Shown here piece after piece: positions 1-9,289 of a stretch of DNA of 64,000 bases (positions are counted from its first letter, which is position 1; each line of letters begins with the position of its first letter). A program made the translations under genes and the position numbers. The notes under the pieces are model-generated. The model did no database searches, was not told where the DNA came from, and saw only the letters and a program-made list of their open reading frames with translations. Origin of the DNA: Cyanobium sp. M30B3 (GTDB lineage Bacteria; Cyanobacteriota; Cyanobacteriia; PCC-6307; Cyanobiaceae); assembly GCA_018399015.1 (NCBI GenBank), contig CP073761.1:682001-746000 (forward strand), read 5' to 3'.

Positions 1-2
1 AG

Positions 3-422
3 GCCCGGCTGGGGGATGAGGGCGGGGTACCGGCGGCGGGCGATCGGGTGCGCCTGATCCTCAAGGCCAGGGGATTCGGCGACTGGATCGAAGCCCGCCG
101 CGGCCACCGCAAGGGCAAGCTCAATGTGGGCGATGTGCTGACGCTGGAGACCCGCTGGGCGCAGCAGTACGACCAGGACGGCAACGCCAAGGGCCCCAAG
201 ATCGCCGACCAGGCCATCGCTGACGGTCTGCCCCGCAACGTCACCGTCGGCTTCTACGGACCCCTCTCCCTCAGCGAGGGCAGCGACCCCCGCTGGATCG
301 AGGCCGCCGAGCAGGCCTACCGGAGCGATGAGGCGGCGCAGCGCCAGCAGCAGGCGATCGAGCTCGATGGCGGCGATCCCTACGCAGAAGAGTTCGGCGA
401 CGACGAGGAGGGGCCCTTCTGA
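3..422 (+). CDS. SSB-like protein, 5' end outside the window
   Basis: The frame is open from the window edge, so the N-terminus is missing; a GTG at 48 is in frame but need not be the start. The visible part has a beta-rich, OB-fold-like stretch (GKLNVGDVLTLETRW followed by YDQDGN) resembling the second half of single-stranded DNA-binding proteins. It ends in a Gln-rich linker and an acidic tail closing with DDEEGPF, similar to the SSB tip (acidic residues then Pro-Phe) that recruits partner proteins. It lies in an element next to an integrase, where an accessory SSB would fit replication or recombination of the element. The family call is inference from the tail and the general OB pattern. 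Confidence 0.5.
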   Translation, partial: ARLGDEGGVPAAGDRVRLILKARGFGDWIEARRGHRKGKLNVGDVLTLETRWAQQYDQDGNAKGPKIADQAIADGLPRNVTVGFYGPLSLSEGSDPRWIEAAEQAYRSDEAAQRQQQAIELDGGDPYAEEFGDDEEGPF

Positions 423-682
423 TGAGCAGCCCCCACAACCACCGCTCCGGCCGCGGCGACACCAGCCGCCGCAGTGCCCAGCTGCCGGCCTTCTGCCGCA
501 GCCGCAGCTCCCGCAGCCAGCTGGTGAGCGTCAGCAACCTGCGCAATCTCCAGCGCCTGCTGCTGCTGGTGCTGCTGATTCAGCTCAGCACCCTCCTGCT
601 GGTGATCGCCGGGCCGGTTCCGCAACGGCCCCTCTGGCCGGAGTTCCACAAATCAGCCATTAAGTGGAGCGTGAGGCCATGA
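422..682 (+). CDS. Small single-pass membrane protein, unknown function
   Basis: An 86-residue protein whose ATG overlaps the upstream stop by one base (TGATG), implying translational coupling. The first 45 residues are Ser/Arg-rich and polar. Residues about 47-64 (LLLLVLLIQLSTLLLVI) form one hydrophobic helix, followed by a short polar tail. No family is recognised. Tight packing with the SSB-like gene before it and the HTH gene after it suggests an operon in the integrated element. Confidence 0.5.
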   Translation: MSSPHNHRSGRGDTSRRSAQLPAFCRSRSSRSQLVSVSNLRNLQRLLLLVLLIQLSTLLLVIAGPVPQRPLWPEFHKSAIKWSVRP

Positions 683-975
683 CCATGGGTGAGCAGCATT
701 CCACGCTTCTCCAGGACGACCAGACCTCAGCCCGGCCTGCCCGTCTGCCGACATGGGTGTCAACCCGGGTGATCTGCCAGGTGATCGGTATCTCCCGAGC
801 CACCCTGTACCGAAACCTCCAGCAGGGGGTGTTCCGGATGGGGATCGAGTGCCGACGGATCAACCCCCTGGCCATCAAGGGGCAGGTTCAGTGGCACGTC
901 CCCAACATTGAGGAGCGGCTGCGCAAGGCCTCAGCAGAAGCTGAGCGCTTACGTCGGCTGCGCCAGGGCCTTTGA
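679..975 (+). CDS. AlpA/excisionase-like helix-turn-helix protein
   Basis: A protein of about 98 residues. The ATG at 679 overlaps the upstream stop (ATGA) and is preferred over the GTG at 664. The middle reads as a winged HTH of the AlpA/excisionase (MerR-like) type: VICQVIGISRATLYRNLQQG is followed by a basic wing and a charged C-terminal helix (EERLRKASAEAERLRRLRQG). Such proteins control integrase expression or excision direction in phages and genomic islands. It lies upstream of, and convergent with, a tyrosine recombinase gene, which supports an excision or regulatory role. The exact target is unknown. Confidence 0.6.
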   Translation: MTMGEQHSTLLQDDQTSARPARLPTWVSTRVICQVIGISRATLYRNLQQGVFRMGIECRRINPLAIKGQVQWHVPNIEERLRKASAEAERLRRLRQGL

Positions 976-977
976 AA

Positions 978-1015
978 GATCGGGCTGGATAGGGCTTCTG
1001 ACGCTCAGCCCGATC
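978..1015 (+). terminator. Hairpin just after the HTH gene
   Basis: A perfect 9-bp inverted repeat (GATCGGGCT / AGCCCGATC) with a 20-nt loop begins 3 nt after the stop codon of the HTH gene. There is no clear T-run, so it is only terminator-like. It could also act as an mRNA 3' stabiliser. Confidence 0.4.
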
Positions 1016-1036
1016 CCATGCGGGAATGCCTGCATG

Positions 1037-1069
1037 GCTGACTGCTCGAAGGGGGGGAGACGAGTCAGC
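1037..1069. terminator. Second hairpin in the convergent gap
   Basis: The arms GCTGACT-G-CTCG and CGAGTCAGC can pair over 11 bp with one bulged G, around a G-rich loop. It lies between the HTH gene and the 3' end of the integrase gene, which converge here. It is followed by only three T residues on the + strand, so termination is a guess. I see no gene in the remaining 1070-1196. Confidence 0.35.
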
Positions 1070-1196
1070 TTTGCCGGCATCTCTCCTCCTGGCGCCTTCT
1101 GCGGGTTCTCGTGATTTGCTGGCTGGCGTCACACCAGGCGGCTTCTCTATGGCCCCGCTTCCCACTGGGCTCCTCAGGTTGTGATGGCTTGGTCGC

Positions 1197-2369
1197 CTAC
1201 GCCATGGAGGCCTCCTCAAGACGTCTTCTGCGGAGCTCCTTGGCCCGGAGCTTCTGCTCGGCCTTGGTGATCCAGCGCTGGTAGTGGCGCCGATGAACGG
1301 TTTCGGAGTGGCCGAGGGATTCGGCTGCATCGGCTGTGGTCCAGAGCGGAATCAGCTCGGGGGTGCAGTGCACCCGTCTGGCCCAGCAGTGCCTCAGGTC
1401 GTAGGGGGTCAGCTTGCGTCCATCAGCGCTGACGGGTGGCGCTAGGCGACTGCAACGGGTAGAGACAGCCTGGCCGATGATGTTGTTCGGCCGGTCGGTG
1501 CGGATCGAGGGCAGGCGCATCTCCCGCAGCCGCCAGCGCTCGACCCACTCCTCGGGTGCCGGGTGGGAAATGTGAAAGCCCGTTTTCGTTTCTGGCAGCA
1601 CGGTCACCAGGGCGTCTTCGTCGGGGGGACCCTCCAGGTGGAACACCTCATGGGGCCGCAGCCCATAGGTGGCCAGCATCCCGAACACCCACTGCCATTT
1701 GGGCCGATCCTCCATGTGGTCGATCCAGCGCACGATGGCGTCGTCAGGAGCCAGCAAGCGGTCCGCAACTGAGGTCGCCCGGTAACGGGAGCGTTGGCGC
1801 AGCTTCAGAACGTCTTCCCTGCGCAGGCCCTGCAGTCCTGCCTCAATGAACTTGATGGCGGTGTCACAGCGGGCCAGGTAGTCCCTGCGGCCGCAGTCCT
1901 GCTCTTCGATCCAGTGCAGGATTGCTTCTGCAGTCGGGCTGTTCTCCCGCTTGGCGAGGGCATTGAAGTGGGAGTTGAAGGCCGTGGTGCTGCGCAGACC
2001 CTGGGTTTCCAGCAGCTTCCGGGTTGCGTGCACGAGCATCGCCCAGCCGCTGAAGCCTGACGGGGTGCCGGAGCGGCCGCCAAACAGCCCGACGGGGGGG
2101 GTTCCGCCACTGAGATGGGTGGTCTGGGCCAGCTGGTATGCATTGGGCCAGGCCTCCGGATCAGAAGGGCGGAGACCGGTGCTGCGTACCAGGGGAGGCT
2201 GGCGGAATGGACCGCGCAGGTAGATGAAGGGGCTCTGGTTGGTCAGGCGGAAGCGGAAGGGGTTGCCGTTGGCCTTGAGCTGGCTGTTCCAGGTCTTGAT
2301 CTGCAGGGCAGGAGTCTGGGCCACGGGGCAAAGGGGGCAGGGGGCGCAAATGGGCCCGTTTTGCAGCAC
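1197..2369 (-). CDS. int: Tyrosine recombinase / integrase
   Basis: A 390-residue site-specific recombinase that would catalyse integration and excision of the element. The catalytic domain shows the expected signature: Arg in YGLRPHEV, the His-x-x-Arg-type box in TPYDLRHCWARR, a following LGHS motif, and the nucleophilic Tyr in RRHYQRW near the C-terminus. The N-terminal half is a less conserved core-binding domain. The start taken is GTG at 2369. The gene lies 158 bp from the 3' end of tRNA-Thr and is read away from it, the classic arrangement for an island integrated at a tRNA 3' end, so the element should extend to the left, beyond the window. Confidence 0.9.
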   Translation of the reverse strand: MLQNGPICAPCPLCPVAQTPALQIKTWNSQLKANGNPFRFRLTNQSPFIYLRGPFRQPPLVRSTGLRPSDPEAWPNAYQLAQTTHLSGGTPPVGLFGGRSGTPSGFSGWAMLVHATRKLLETQGLRSTTAFNSHFNALAKRENSPTAEAILHWIEEQDCGRRDYLARCDTAIKFIEAGLQGLRREDVLKLRQRSRYRATSVADRLLAPDDAIVRWIDHMEDRPKWQWVFGMLATYGLRPHEVFHLEGPPDEDALVTVLPETKTGFHISHPAPEEWVERWRLREMRLPSIRTDRPNNIIGQAVSTRCSRLAPPVSADGRKLTPYDLRHCWARRVHCTPELIPLWTTADAAESLGHSETVHRRHYQRWITKAEQKLRAKELRRRRLEEASMA

Positions 2370-2527
2370 TTACAAATTATCTACCAAACACTCTACAAAA
2401 ATGGCCCCTCAGGAGGCGTCTAGATGAGTCACGCTGAGACAGCTGGAGACATTTGAGACAAATGAGGAGGCCCCCAGTTCCCTGCTCTTGCAAGGGATCT
2501 GAGGGCCTGGACTGGGGTTTGTGAGAA

Positions 2528-2599
<72 letters not shown>

Positions 2600-2644
2600 A
2601 CCCCAGGCAAATTAGCATTCAGCATTGCGCCGCCATTGCGTCCC

Positions 2645-2947
2645 ATGGGATCCAGTCCCCCCAGCTCACGTCAGTTGGATCCCGCCGTCCAGGCCAGGTT
2701 GCTCAGGGAATTGCAGACCCCCTGGCGAGGCCTGCGCCGAGCCCTCTGGCTGGCGCTGGCGGCTTCCGGTGGGGTGGGACTTGCGGCGATGGCCCTGCGG
2801 CTGGCTTCGGGGCAGGAGGTGGCCTCAGTCGACCTGTTGATCCAGCTCGTCGCCCTTGTCCTGTTCGCCGGTTTGCTCTGGTTCGACCGCGACCGCGACC
2901 GCGACCTCGGTAGTGGGGGTGGCCGTCTCGGGGACGGTGATCACTGA
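2645..2947 (+). CDS. DUF3493-family small membrane protein
   Basis: About 100 residues from ATG at 2645; an upstream extension would run through the tRNA and was rejected. The RELQTPWRGLRRALW motif followed by two hydrophobic helices (about residues 36-55 and 66-82) matches the DUF3493 / low-PSII-accumulation-like family of cyanobacteria and plastids, some members of which are linked to photosystem II assembly. The tail is a short Asp-Arg repeat (DRDRDRD). Its last 123 bp overlap, on the opposite strand, the end of the neighbouring convergent gene. Confidence 0.7.
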   Translation: MGSSPPSSRQLDPAVQARLLRELQTPWRGLRRALWLALAASGGVGLAAMALRLASGQEVASVDLLIQLVALVLFAGLLWFDRDRDRDLGSGGGRLGDGDH

Positions 2948-3649
2948 CGGCTCCGGCGCAGAAGACTCCGGCGCCGTGGACTCCGGCGCCGTGGACTGGA
3001 GCCCGGATTCCTCGCTGGGCTCCTCCAGTGAGCCCCTCCCATCCTGGCCTTGGCACCGATCCTGCCCGTCGAGGGGAGCCAGAAGCAGCAGGGGGATCCC
3101 CAGGCTGAGCAGCTTGCTCTTCACCAGAGGGGCTTCCCCACTGCTGGCCAGCTCCACCTGCTGGGGGGAACGGCTCAGCAGCCAGAGGGCCTGGCCCAGT
3201 TGTTGCCATTGCCAGAGCAGCAGGGCAAGCAGGGGCATGGCCAGCATCAGCGTCACCAGCCGGCTGGCCCCATCCACGGGCGAGAGGGAGGCGGCCAGGG
3301 CAGCCCGGCTGTCGACGATCCAGAGCGCGGCGAGCAGCAGGGCACTGCCGAAGGGCAGCAGGATTCGGGGCGGCCAGCCTTGCTGGAGGGCGTTGAGGTG
3401 GGTCAGCAGGGGGCTGCGCCCTTCAGCGGGCACCTGCACCAACAGCAGGGAGCCGCAGTCGGCCGGTCGCCGCCAGAGCAGGAGGCTGGGGCCGAGTACC
3501 CCCAGCCCCCAGGCCAGGGCCCGCTCCAGGGCTGGCAGGGGCCCGGGATCGGCCCCCGCCAGCACGAGCAGCAGCAGCAGCAGCTCCAAGGGGATGGCCC
3601 CGAGGGCCACCAGCTGAAGCCAGAGCAGGGGCTCGTTGCGGGGATTCAC
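2825..3649 (-). CDS. Low-complexity-tail membrane protein
   Basis: A 274-residue protein starting at GTG 3649 (VNPRNEPLLWLQLV). It has several predicted membrane segments near residues 8-28, 42-55, 93-110 and 130-148. A hydrophilic tail rich in Glu/Pro/Ser/Thr with repeated TAPES units and a VAVAVAV run follows. This matches the cyanobacterial family named for its low-complexity tail, which is typically found downstream of infB, as here (34 bp after the infB stop). Function is unknown. The tail is coded by short tandem DNA repeats and overlaps the DUF3493 gene on the other strand. Confidence 0.7.
   Translation of the reverse strand: MNPRNEPLLWLQLVALGAIPLELLLLLLVLAGADPGPLPALERALAWGLGVLGPSLLLWRRPADCGSLLLVQVPAEGRSPLLTHLNALQQGWPPRILLPFGSALLLAALWIVDSRAALAASLSPVDGASRLVTLMLAMPLLALLLWQWQQLGQALWLLSRSPQQVELASSGEAPLVKSKLLSLGIPLLLLAPLDGQDRCQGQDGRGSLEEPSEESGLQSTAPESTAPESSAPEPSVITVPETATPTTEVAVAVAVEPEQTGEQDKGDELDQQVD
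2885..2906. repeat. GACCGC hexamer tandem repeat in overlapping genes
   Basis: Three full copies plus four bases of GACCGC. On the + strand they encode Asp-Arg repeats of the DUF3493 protein; on the - strand they encode the Val-Ala run of the low-complexity-tail protein. Copy-number change by 6 bp would keep both frames. Confidence 0.8.
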
Positions 3650-3683
3650 GGCCAGGGACCTCCTGGGGGATGCCGGCGGCAGA

Positions 3684-6600
3684 TCAGGTGCTGAGGGTGC
3701 GGCGCTGGGTGACCAGCTTGAACGCCTCGATGCGGTCGCCGTCCTGCCAGCTGCTGAAGCGGTCGCAGGCGACGCCACACTCGAAGCCGGTGGCCACCTC
3801 CTTGACGTCGTCCTTGTTGCGGCGCAGGGAGTCGAGGTCGCCCTCGAACACCTTCTCCTTGCCGCGCCACACCCGCGCCTTGCAGTTGCGCTGCAGCTTG
3901 CCGGTGGTGACATAACAGCCGGCCACGGCGCTCTTGCCAATGGTGAACACGGCCCGCACCTCCGCTTCGCCGAGGGGCTCCTCCACCAGCTCCGGCTCCA
4001 GCAGGCCCTCCATGGCCAGCTGGATGTCCTCCAGCAGCTTGTAGATCACGTCGTAGTCGCGCACATCCACGCCGGTGGCGTCGGCTGCCCGCTTGGCGCC
4101 CGGGGCCATCGAGGTGTTGAAGCCCACGATCACGGCGCCGGAGGCGGCGGCCAGGTCCACGTCCGTCTCGGTGATCTCGCCAGGGGCCGAGAGCAGCACC
4201 CGCACCTGCACTTCGCCCTGGGGCAGCTGCTCCAGGGAGCCGAGGATGGCCTCCACGGAGCCCTGCACGTCGGCCTTGAGGATCAGGTTGAGCTCCTTGA
4301 GCTCGCCCTCGCTGGCCTGGCCGGACATCGAGGCCAGCGACACCCGCCGCGAGGCCATCTGCTGGGCCAGCCGGGTGGCCCGGGCCTCGCTGGCCCGATC
4401 GCCCACCACGGCGCGGGCGGCCTTCTCGTCCGGATACACCTCGAACTCGTCGCCCGCCGTGGGCACTTCGCTGAAGCCCAGGGCCTCCACGGCATAGGAG
4501 GGGCCGGCCGCCTTGACGCGCTTGCCGGTGTCGTCCACCATCGCCCGCACCTTGCCCAGCACCGGTCCGGCTGCCACCACGTCGCCGGTGCGCAGGGTGC
4601 CGTTCTGGATCAGCAGGGTGGCCACCGGACCCTTGGCCTTGTCGAGGTGCGCCTCGATCACGGTGCCCTTGGCCATCCGGTCGGGGTTGGCCTGCAGGTC
4701 CTCCACCTCCGAAACCAGCAGGATCATCTCCAGCAGCTTGTCGATGTTCTCGGCCTTGATGGCGCTTACCGGCACCATCACGGTGCTGCCGCCCCAGTCC
4801 TCGGCCACCAGCTCCTGGGCTGAAAGCTCCTGTTTCACCCGGTCGGGGGAGGCGCCCTCCTTGTCGATTTTGTTGATCGCCACCACGATCGGCACCTTGG
4901 CGGCGCGGGCATGGCTGATCGCCTCCAGGGTCTGGGGGCGCACGCCGTCATCGGCGGCCACCACCAGCACGGCGATGTCGGTCACCTTGGTGCCCCGGGC
5001 CCGCATGGCCGTGAACGCCTCGTGGCCCGGGGTGTCCAGGAAGGTGAGCTTGCGGGCTTCGCCTCCGTGCTCGATCTCCACCTGGTAGGCACCGATGTGC
5101 TGGGTGATGCCACCGGCCTCGCCGGCCGCCACCCGGGTCTTGCGGATGGCATCGAGCAGGCTGGTCTTGCCGTGGTCGACGTGGCCCATCACGGTGACCA
5201 CGGGCGGGCGGCGGATCAGGTGGGCGAGGTCGCTGGCCTCGATCATCTCCACCGTCTTGGCGGCGGCCTCCTCCACGTCGTCCTCGAGCACGGGCACGCC
5301 GAACTCCTCGGCCACGGCCTCGATCGTGGAGAGATCGAGGCTCTGGGTCACCGTGGCGATGATCCCTTTGAAGAACAGGCTCTTGATGATCTCGGAGCTC
5401 TCCACGCCGAGCTTCTCGGCCAGGTCCTGCACCGTGAGGTTGCCCTCCGGCACGATCAGCATCTCCGGCCGCTGCTGCTTGGCCTCGCGGGCCGCGCGGA
5501 GTTCCATGGCCCGGCGGCGCTGGCGCTGACGGGTGGTTTCCTTCTTGCGTTTGCGCACCGCAACGGTGGGCTTGGCTGCCGGGCCGGCGGAGCGGCGGGG
5601 CTTGGCGGGGCGGGCCAGGCTGGCCTGCAGCACCACCGCCTCCTGTTCGCCGGCGTAGCCACCGGTTTCAGCGGTGAGGGCGTCATCGTTTTCGCCGATG
5701 ATGTGCACCTTCGGCCGCTGTTTCTGGGGCGAGCGGCTGCGCAGGGCTTCCAGCTTGGCGCTGTCATCCCAGTCGGGGCGGCGAGGACGGCCTGCCCCGC
5801 CGGTGGGGAGGCCGGGCCGGAAGCCGGGCCGACGCGGCGCCGAGGGCGGTGTGGCCGTGGGACGCACCAGATCGGGAGTCCCCGGTGCTGCAGGGGTCGC
5901 CTCGCTGCGCTCGCCGGGGCGGCGCGGCGGCGGCGCGGGGGTGCGGCCTGATGGCTTTTGCAGCTGCATCAGCTGGCCGGGGGCCACGGGTTTGCGCATC
6001 CCCGAGGGCATGCCGGGGCGGCTGGGCGGTGCCGGCCGGTTTCCGCCGGTGCCGGCACTGCTGTCGCGGCGGATCGGCTTGCCCACCAGCTCCAGGGGGG
6101 TGGGACTGGGCCGTCCGCCCTGGCTCGGGCGGGTTGGAGCAGGGGCCCCGGAGCGCTGGGGGAAGGGGGCGCTGGCTCAGGCCCGGGCGGCTGGCGGGCG
6201 GCGCCGGCCGGCTGCCGCCGCCAGGCTGGCCACCCATGGGCTTGCCCACCAGCTGGGGTCTGCCGCCGGGGCGGCTGGGCTGCTCGGGCTTGCGGGTGGG
6301 GGCTGGTGCAGCGGGTCGCGCCGGCTTGGAGGCGATCACCACGGGCGGCTTGGCCCCGGCGACGGGGCGGGGCTGGGGGCACTGGGGCGAGCCGGCGCCG
6401 GCGGGCGACTCGGGGCCGGCCGGCTGGACGCGGCAGCCGCTGGCTTGCTGCTGGCCGGCATGGCCGCGGGGCGTGCCGGGGCGGGCGCGGGCGAACTGGG
6501 GCGTGCCGGGGCCGCAGCCGCCGGCTTGCCGGGAGCCGCCGGGATCGGCGCAGGCTTGGCTGGGGCTGCGGCAGGTGCCGGTTTCACCACCGCTGCGGGA

Positions 6601-6944
6601 CGAACCGGAGGTGCCGGTTTGGACGGAGGTGCCGGCTGGGCGCTGGCCGGAGGCCTGGGCGTGGCTGGCTTGGCCGGAGCCGCGGGGGCTGGGGTGGCGG
6701 CCTTCTTCACGGTGAGAATGGCTTTGCCTTGGCTGGCGACAGGGGAGCTGCCGGCCTGGGCTGCGGCACCGTTGCCACCCTTCTCGAGCAGCCGGCGGAT
6801 GCGCGCCGCCTCGTTGTCGCTGATTGAGCTGCTGTGGCTCTTGGCGGCCACCCCCAGCTGCTCAGCGGCATCGAGCACGTCCTTGTTCTCCAGGCCCAGG
6901 TCCCGGGACAGCTCATAAATTCTGACTTTGCCGCTGCTGGTCAT
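3684..6944 (-). CDS. infB: Translation initiation factor IF-2 (two compensating frameshifts)
   Basis: IF-2 is the GTPase that places initiator tRNA on the 30S subunit and promotes 70S joining. The N-terminus (start ATG 6944) has the IF2 N domain ([19 protein letters not shown]), then a long Ala/Pro/Lys-rich linker. The G domain shows [16 protein letters not shown] and NKID, followed by domains II to IV. As written the frame breaks twice in the linker. Translation from 6944 hits TGA at 6336; a different frame carries coherent linker ([16 protein letters not shown] onward) from about 6360 to about 6160; the original frame then resumes and is open to 3684. Both breaks lie in C/G runs. An essential gene with two cancelling single-base shifts suggests base-calling errors. 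If real, only an internal start (GTG 6086 is in frame) would give the GTPase part. Confidence 0.92.
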
Positions 6945-7035
6945 TCAGGTCTCCAATGGTCGGGGCCTCCGGACCGCCATGCGGTACCGGGGCACACCAG
7001 GCCGCCGGCGCGATGCGGCCAAAAGCCATCTTGCC

Positions 7036-7314
7036 TCAGGGGGGTGTAGGGCGTAGAGCTTCGTTGCTCAAGCGCTGCATCAGGGTCTCCACCAAGCTCT
7101 CGTCCACAGGGCAGCGCAGGGCCCGTTGCAGGCGTCGCCGCCGGCGGGTTTCCTCCAGGCAGCTCAGCTGGGGACAGACATAGGCGGAGCGGCCCATGCC
7201 CTGGTCGAGCACGACGCCGCCTCCCGCCAGGCGCACCACGCGCCACAACTCCCGCCGGTCGCGGAGGGCGCGGCAGGCCACGCAGCGCCGCAGCACAGGC
7301 CTGCCGCCGGCCAT
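7036..7314 (-). CDS. rnpM: YlxR-family RNA-binding protein (RnpM)
   Basis: A 92-residue basic protein of the YlxR/DUF448 family, shown in other bacteria to bind RNA and modulate RNase P. The family markers RRCVACR near the N-terminus and GRSAYVCP in the middle are present. It begins 4 bp after nusA ends and precedes infB, the usual nusA-ylxR-infB order, so it is almost certainly co-transcribed with them. Confidence 0.85.
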   Translation of the reverse strand: MAGGRPVLRRCVACRALRDRRELWRVVRLAGGGVVLDQGMGRSAYVCPQLSCLEETRRRRRLQRALRCPVDESLVETLMQRLSNEALRPTPP

Positions 7315-7318
7315 CCCC

Positions 7319-8737
7319 TCAGGCCTCCTCGCCCAGGGACTCCTCGTCGGCGCTCACTGCGGCCTCAGCGACCTCGACATCCCCGTCGGCCATCTCGGCA
7401 TCCCGGTCGGTCCCATCGTCCCCGGCGTAGTCCTCCTGCTCCTCGTCCTCCGGCAGGGGATAGAGCTCGCGCAGGCGGGCGTCCTCCTCGGCGCGGGCGG
7501 CCTGTTCGGCGGCCAGCCGGGCCTCCGCCTCAGCCTGGAGCTGTTCCTCCTCCTGGCGGCGGGCGATCAGTTCGGCCACTACGGCGTCCTCGGAGGCCTG
7601 GTCGTATTCGTGGGCATTCTTGATGTCGATCTTCCAGCCGGTGAGCCGGGCCGCCAGACGCACGTTCTGACCCTCGCGGCCGATGGCCAGGCTGAGCTGG
7701 TCGGGGGGGACCAGCACGTGGGCATGCTGGCCATCAGGGTCCACCAGGCGCACCATCTCCACCTTGGCCGGGCTGAGGGAGTTGGCGATGTACTGGCCCG
7801 GATCATGCGACCAGCGGATCACGTCGATCTTCTCGCCGCGCAGCTCGTTCACCACCTGCTGGATGCGGGAGCCACGGGCGCCGATGCAGGCGCCCACCGG
7901 ATCCACCTCGCGCTCCACCGAGTCCACGGCCACCTTGGTGCGGGGGCCCACCGAGCGGCTGGGCGGATTGGCCTCGCGGGCCACGGCCACGATCCGCACC
8001 GAACCCTCCTGGATCTCGGGCACCTCGTTCTCGAACAGGTACACCACCAGACCGGCATTGGCGCGGCTGACGAACAGCTGGGGCCCGCGCCGGGGCACCT
8101 CGCTCACCTCCTTGAGGAACACCTTGAAGGTGGCGTTGGCGCGGTAGTTGTCGTTGGGCAGCTGGTCGCGGCGGGGCAGTTCGGCCTCCACCTCGGGCCG
8201 GCCCAGACCGCTGCTCACGGCCATGATCACGCTCTGGCGCTCGAAGCGGATCACCCGCGCGGTGAGCACCGGATCCTCCAGATCCGCGAACTCCTCCTGG
8301 ATCATGCGGCGCTGCTGGTCGCGCAGCTTCTGGGCCAGCACCTGCTTGGTGGTGGCGGCGGCCATGCGGCCGAAGTCATCTTTCTCCGGGGTCACGTCCA
8401 GCACCACGGTGTCGCCGGCCTGGGCGTCATCGGCCACCTGCTGCACCTCGGCCAGGGCGATCTGGTGGTCGTCGCTCTCCACTTCCTCCACGATGATCTT
8501 GGAGGCCAGCACGCGGTAGCCCTCCTCCTCGAGGTCGAGCTGCACGTCGAAGTTGGAGAAGTAGTCCTCCTCGAAGGGGTCTTCGCTGATGCCCAGGTAG
8601 AGGGTGCGGCGGTAGCGCTCGTAGCCCTTGAGCAGCGCCTCGCGCAGGGCCGCCTCCACCACGGCGGGGGGGAGCTTCTTCTCTTCGCTGATGTCCTCGA
8701 TCAGGTTGTTGAGCCCGGGGAGCAGGACCAGAGCCAT
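7319..8737 (-). CDS. nusA: Transcription termination/antitermination factor NusA
   Basis: A 472-residue protein with the NusA N-terminal RNA-polymerase-binding domain (LPGLNNLIEDISEEK), an S1 domain, and the two KH domains (DPVGACIGARGSRIQQVVNELRGEKIDVI and LAIGREGQNVRLAARLTGWKIDI in two pieces). It ends in an acidic, coiled Glu/Ala-rich tail instead of the repeated acidic domains of enterobacteria, which is usual for cyanobacteria. It modulates pausing, termination and transcription-translation coupling. It is second in the rimP-nusA-rnpM-infB operon, 49 bp downstream of rimP. Confidence 0.95.
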   Translation of the reverse strand: MALVLLPGLNNLIEDISEEKKLPPAVVEAALREALLKGYERYRRTLYLGISEDPFEEDYFSNFDVQLDLEEEGYRVLASKIIVEEVESDDHQIALAEVQQVADDAQAGDTVVLDVTPEKDDFGRMAAATTKQVLAQKLRDQQRRMIQEEFADLEDPVLTARVIRFERQSVIMAVSSGLGRPEVEAELPRRDQLPNDNYRANATFKVFLKEVSEVPRRGPQLFVSRANAGLVVYLFENEVPEIQEGSVRIVAVAREANPPSRSVGPRTKVAVDSVEREVDPVGACIGARGSRIQQVVNELRGEKIDVIRWSHDPGQYIANSLSPAKVEMVRLVDPDGQHAHVLVPPDQLSLAIGREGQNVRLAARLTGWKIDIKNAHEYDQASEDAVVAELIARRQEEEQLQAEAEARLAAEQAARAEEDARLRELYPLPEDEEQEDYAGDDGTDRDAEMADGDVEVAEAAVSADEESLGEEA

Positions 8738-8786
8738 GGTTCTTCGGTTTTTGGGTGATTCGGTTGTGGGGTGAGCGGCGGCCGCG

Positions 8787-9263
8787 TCAGTCGGTGTCGC
8801 TGGCTGTCACCAGGCGCACCTGGAGCACGGCCTCGCGAGGGATCCGCTTGATGCGGCCGCGGATGTTGAGCTGGAGCTCGGCGTCGTTGCGCTCGAGCAA
8901 CAGCCCCTCACAGCGGGCCTCGCTGCCCCTGGCGTCGCGATGGAGCACGGCCACCGGAAATCCGCGGAAACTGCGGAAGTCGCGATCGTCGTGCAGCTCC
9001 TCGCCGATGCCGGGGCTGCTCACCTCCAGAACATAGGGCGTCTCCCCCAGCAGCCCCGCCGTCTCGATCGCGTCGCCGAGGGGGCTGCTGAGGCCGGCAC
9101 ACTCATCCAGGCTGATGTCCTGCCCGTCGCCCCGCTGCACCAGCACCTGCAGGGTGAGCGGAATGCGGTGGGTGAGCAACTGCACTCCGCGCAGCTCGAA
9201 GCCGCTGCCGGCAAGGGCGGCCTGGGCGAGCTGTTCCAGCTCGGGGATCAGCGGATGGGCCAA
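8787..9263 (-). CDS. rimP: Ribosome maturation factor RimP
   Basis: A 158-residue 30S assembly factor. The family core is visible: GVQLLTHRIPLTLQVLVQ, the SLDECAGLSSPLGDAI box, and YVLEVSSPGIGEELHDDRDF, which is the RimP signature. The C-terminal domain is a small SH3-like barrel ending at LVTASDTD. It leads the nusA-rnpM-infB cluster on the minus strand. Confidence 0.93.
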   Translation of the reverse strand: MAHPLIPELEQLAQAALAGSGFELRGVQLLTHRIPLTLQVLVQRGDGQDISLDECAGLSSPLGDAIETAGLLGETPYVLEVSSPGIGEELHDDRDFRSFRGFPVAVLHRDARGSEARCEGLLLERNDAELQLNIRGRIKRIPREAVLQVRLVTASDTD

Positions 9264-9289
9264 GGCAGGAGCTGGGTCTGCCCCTCAAC

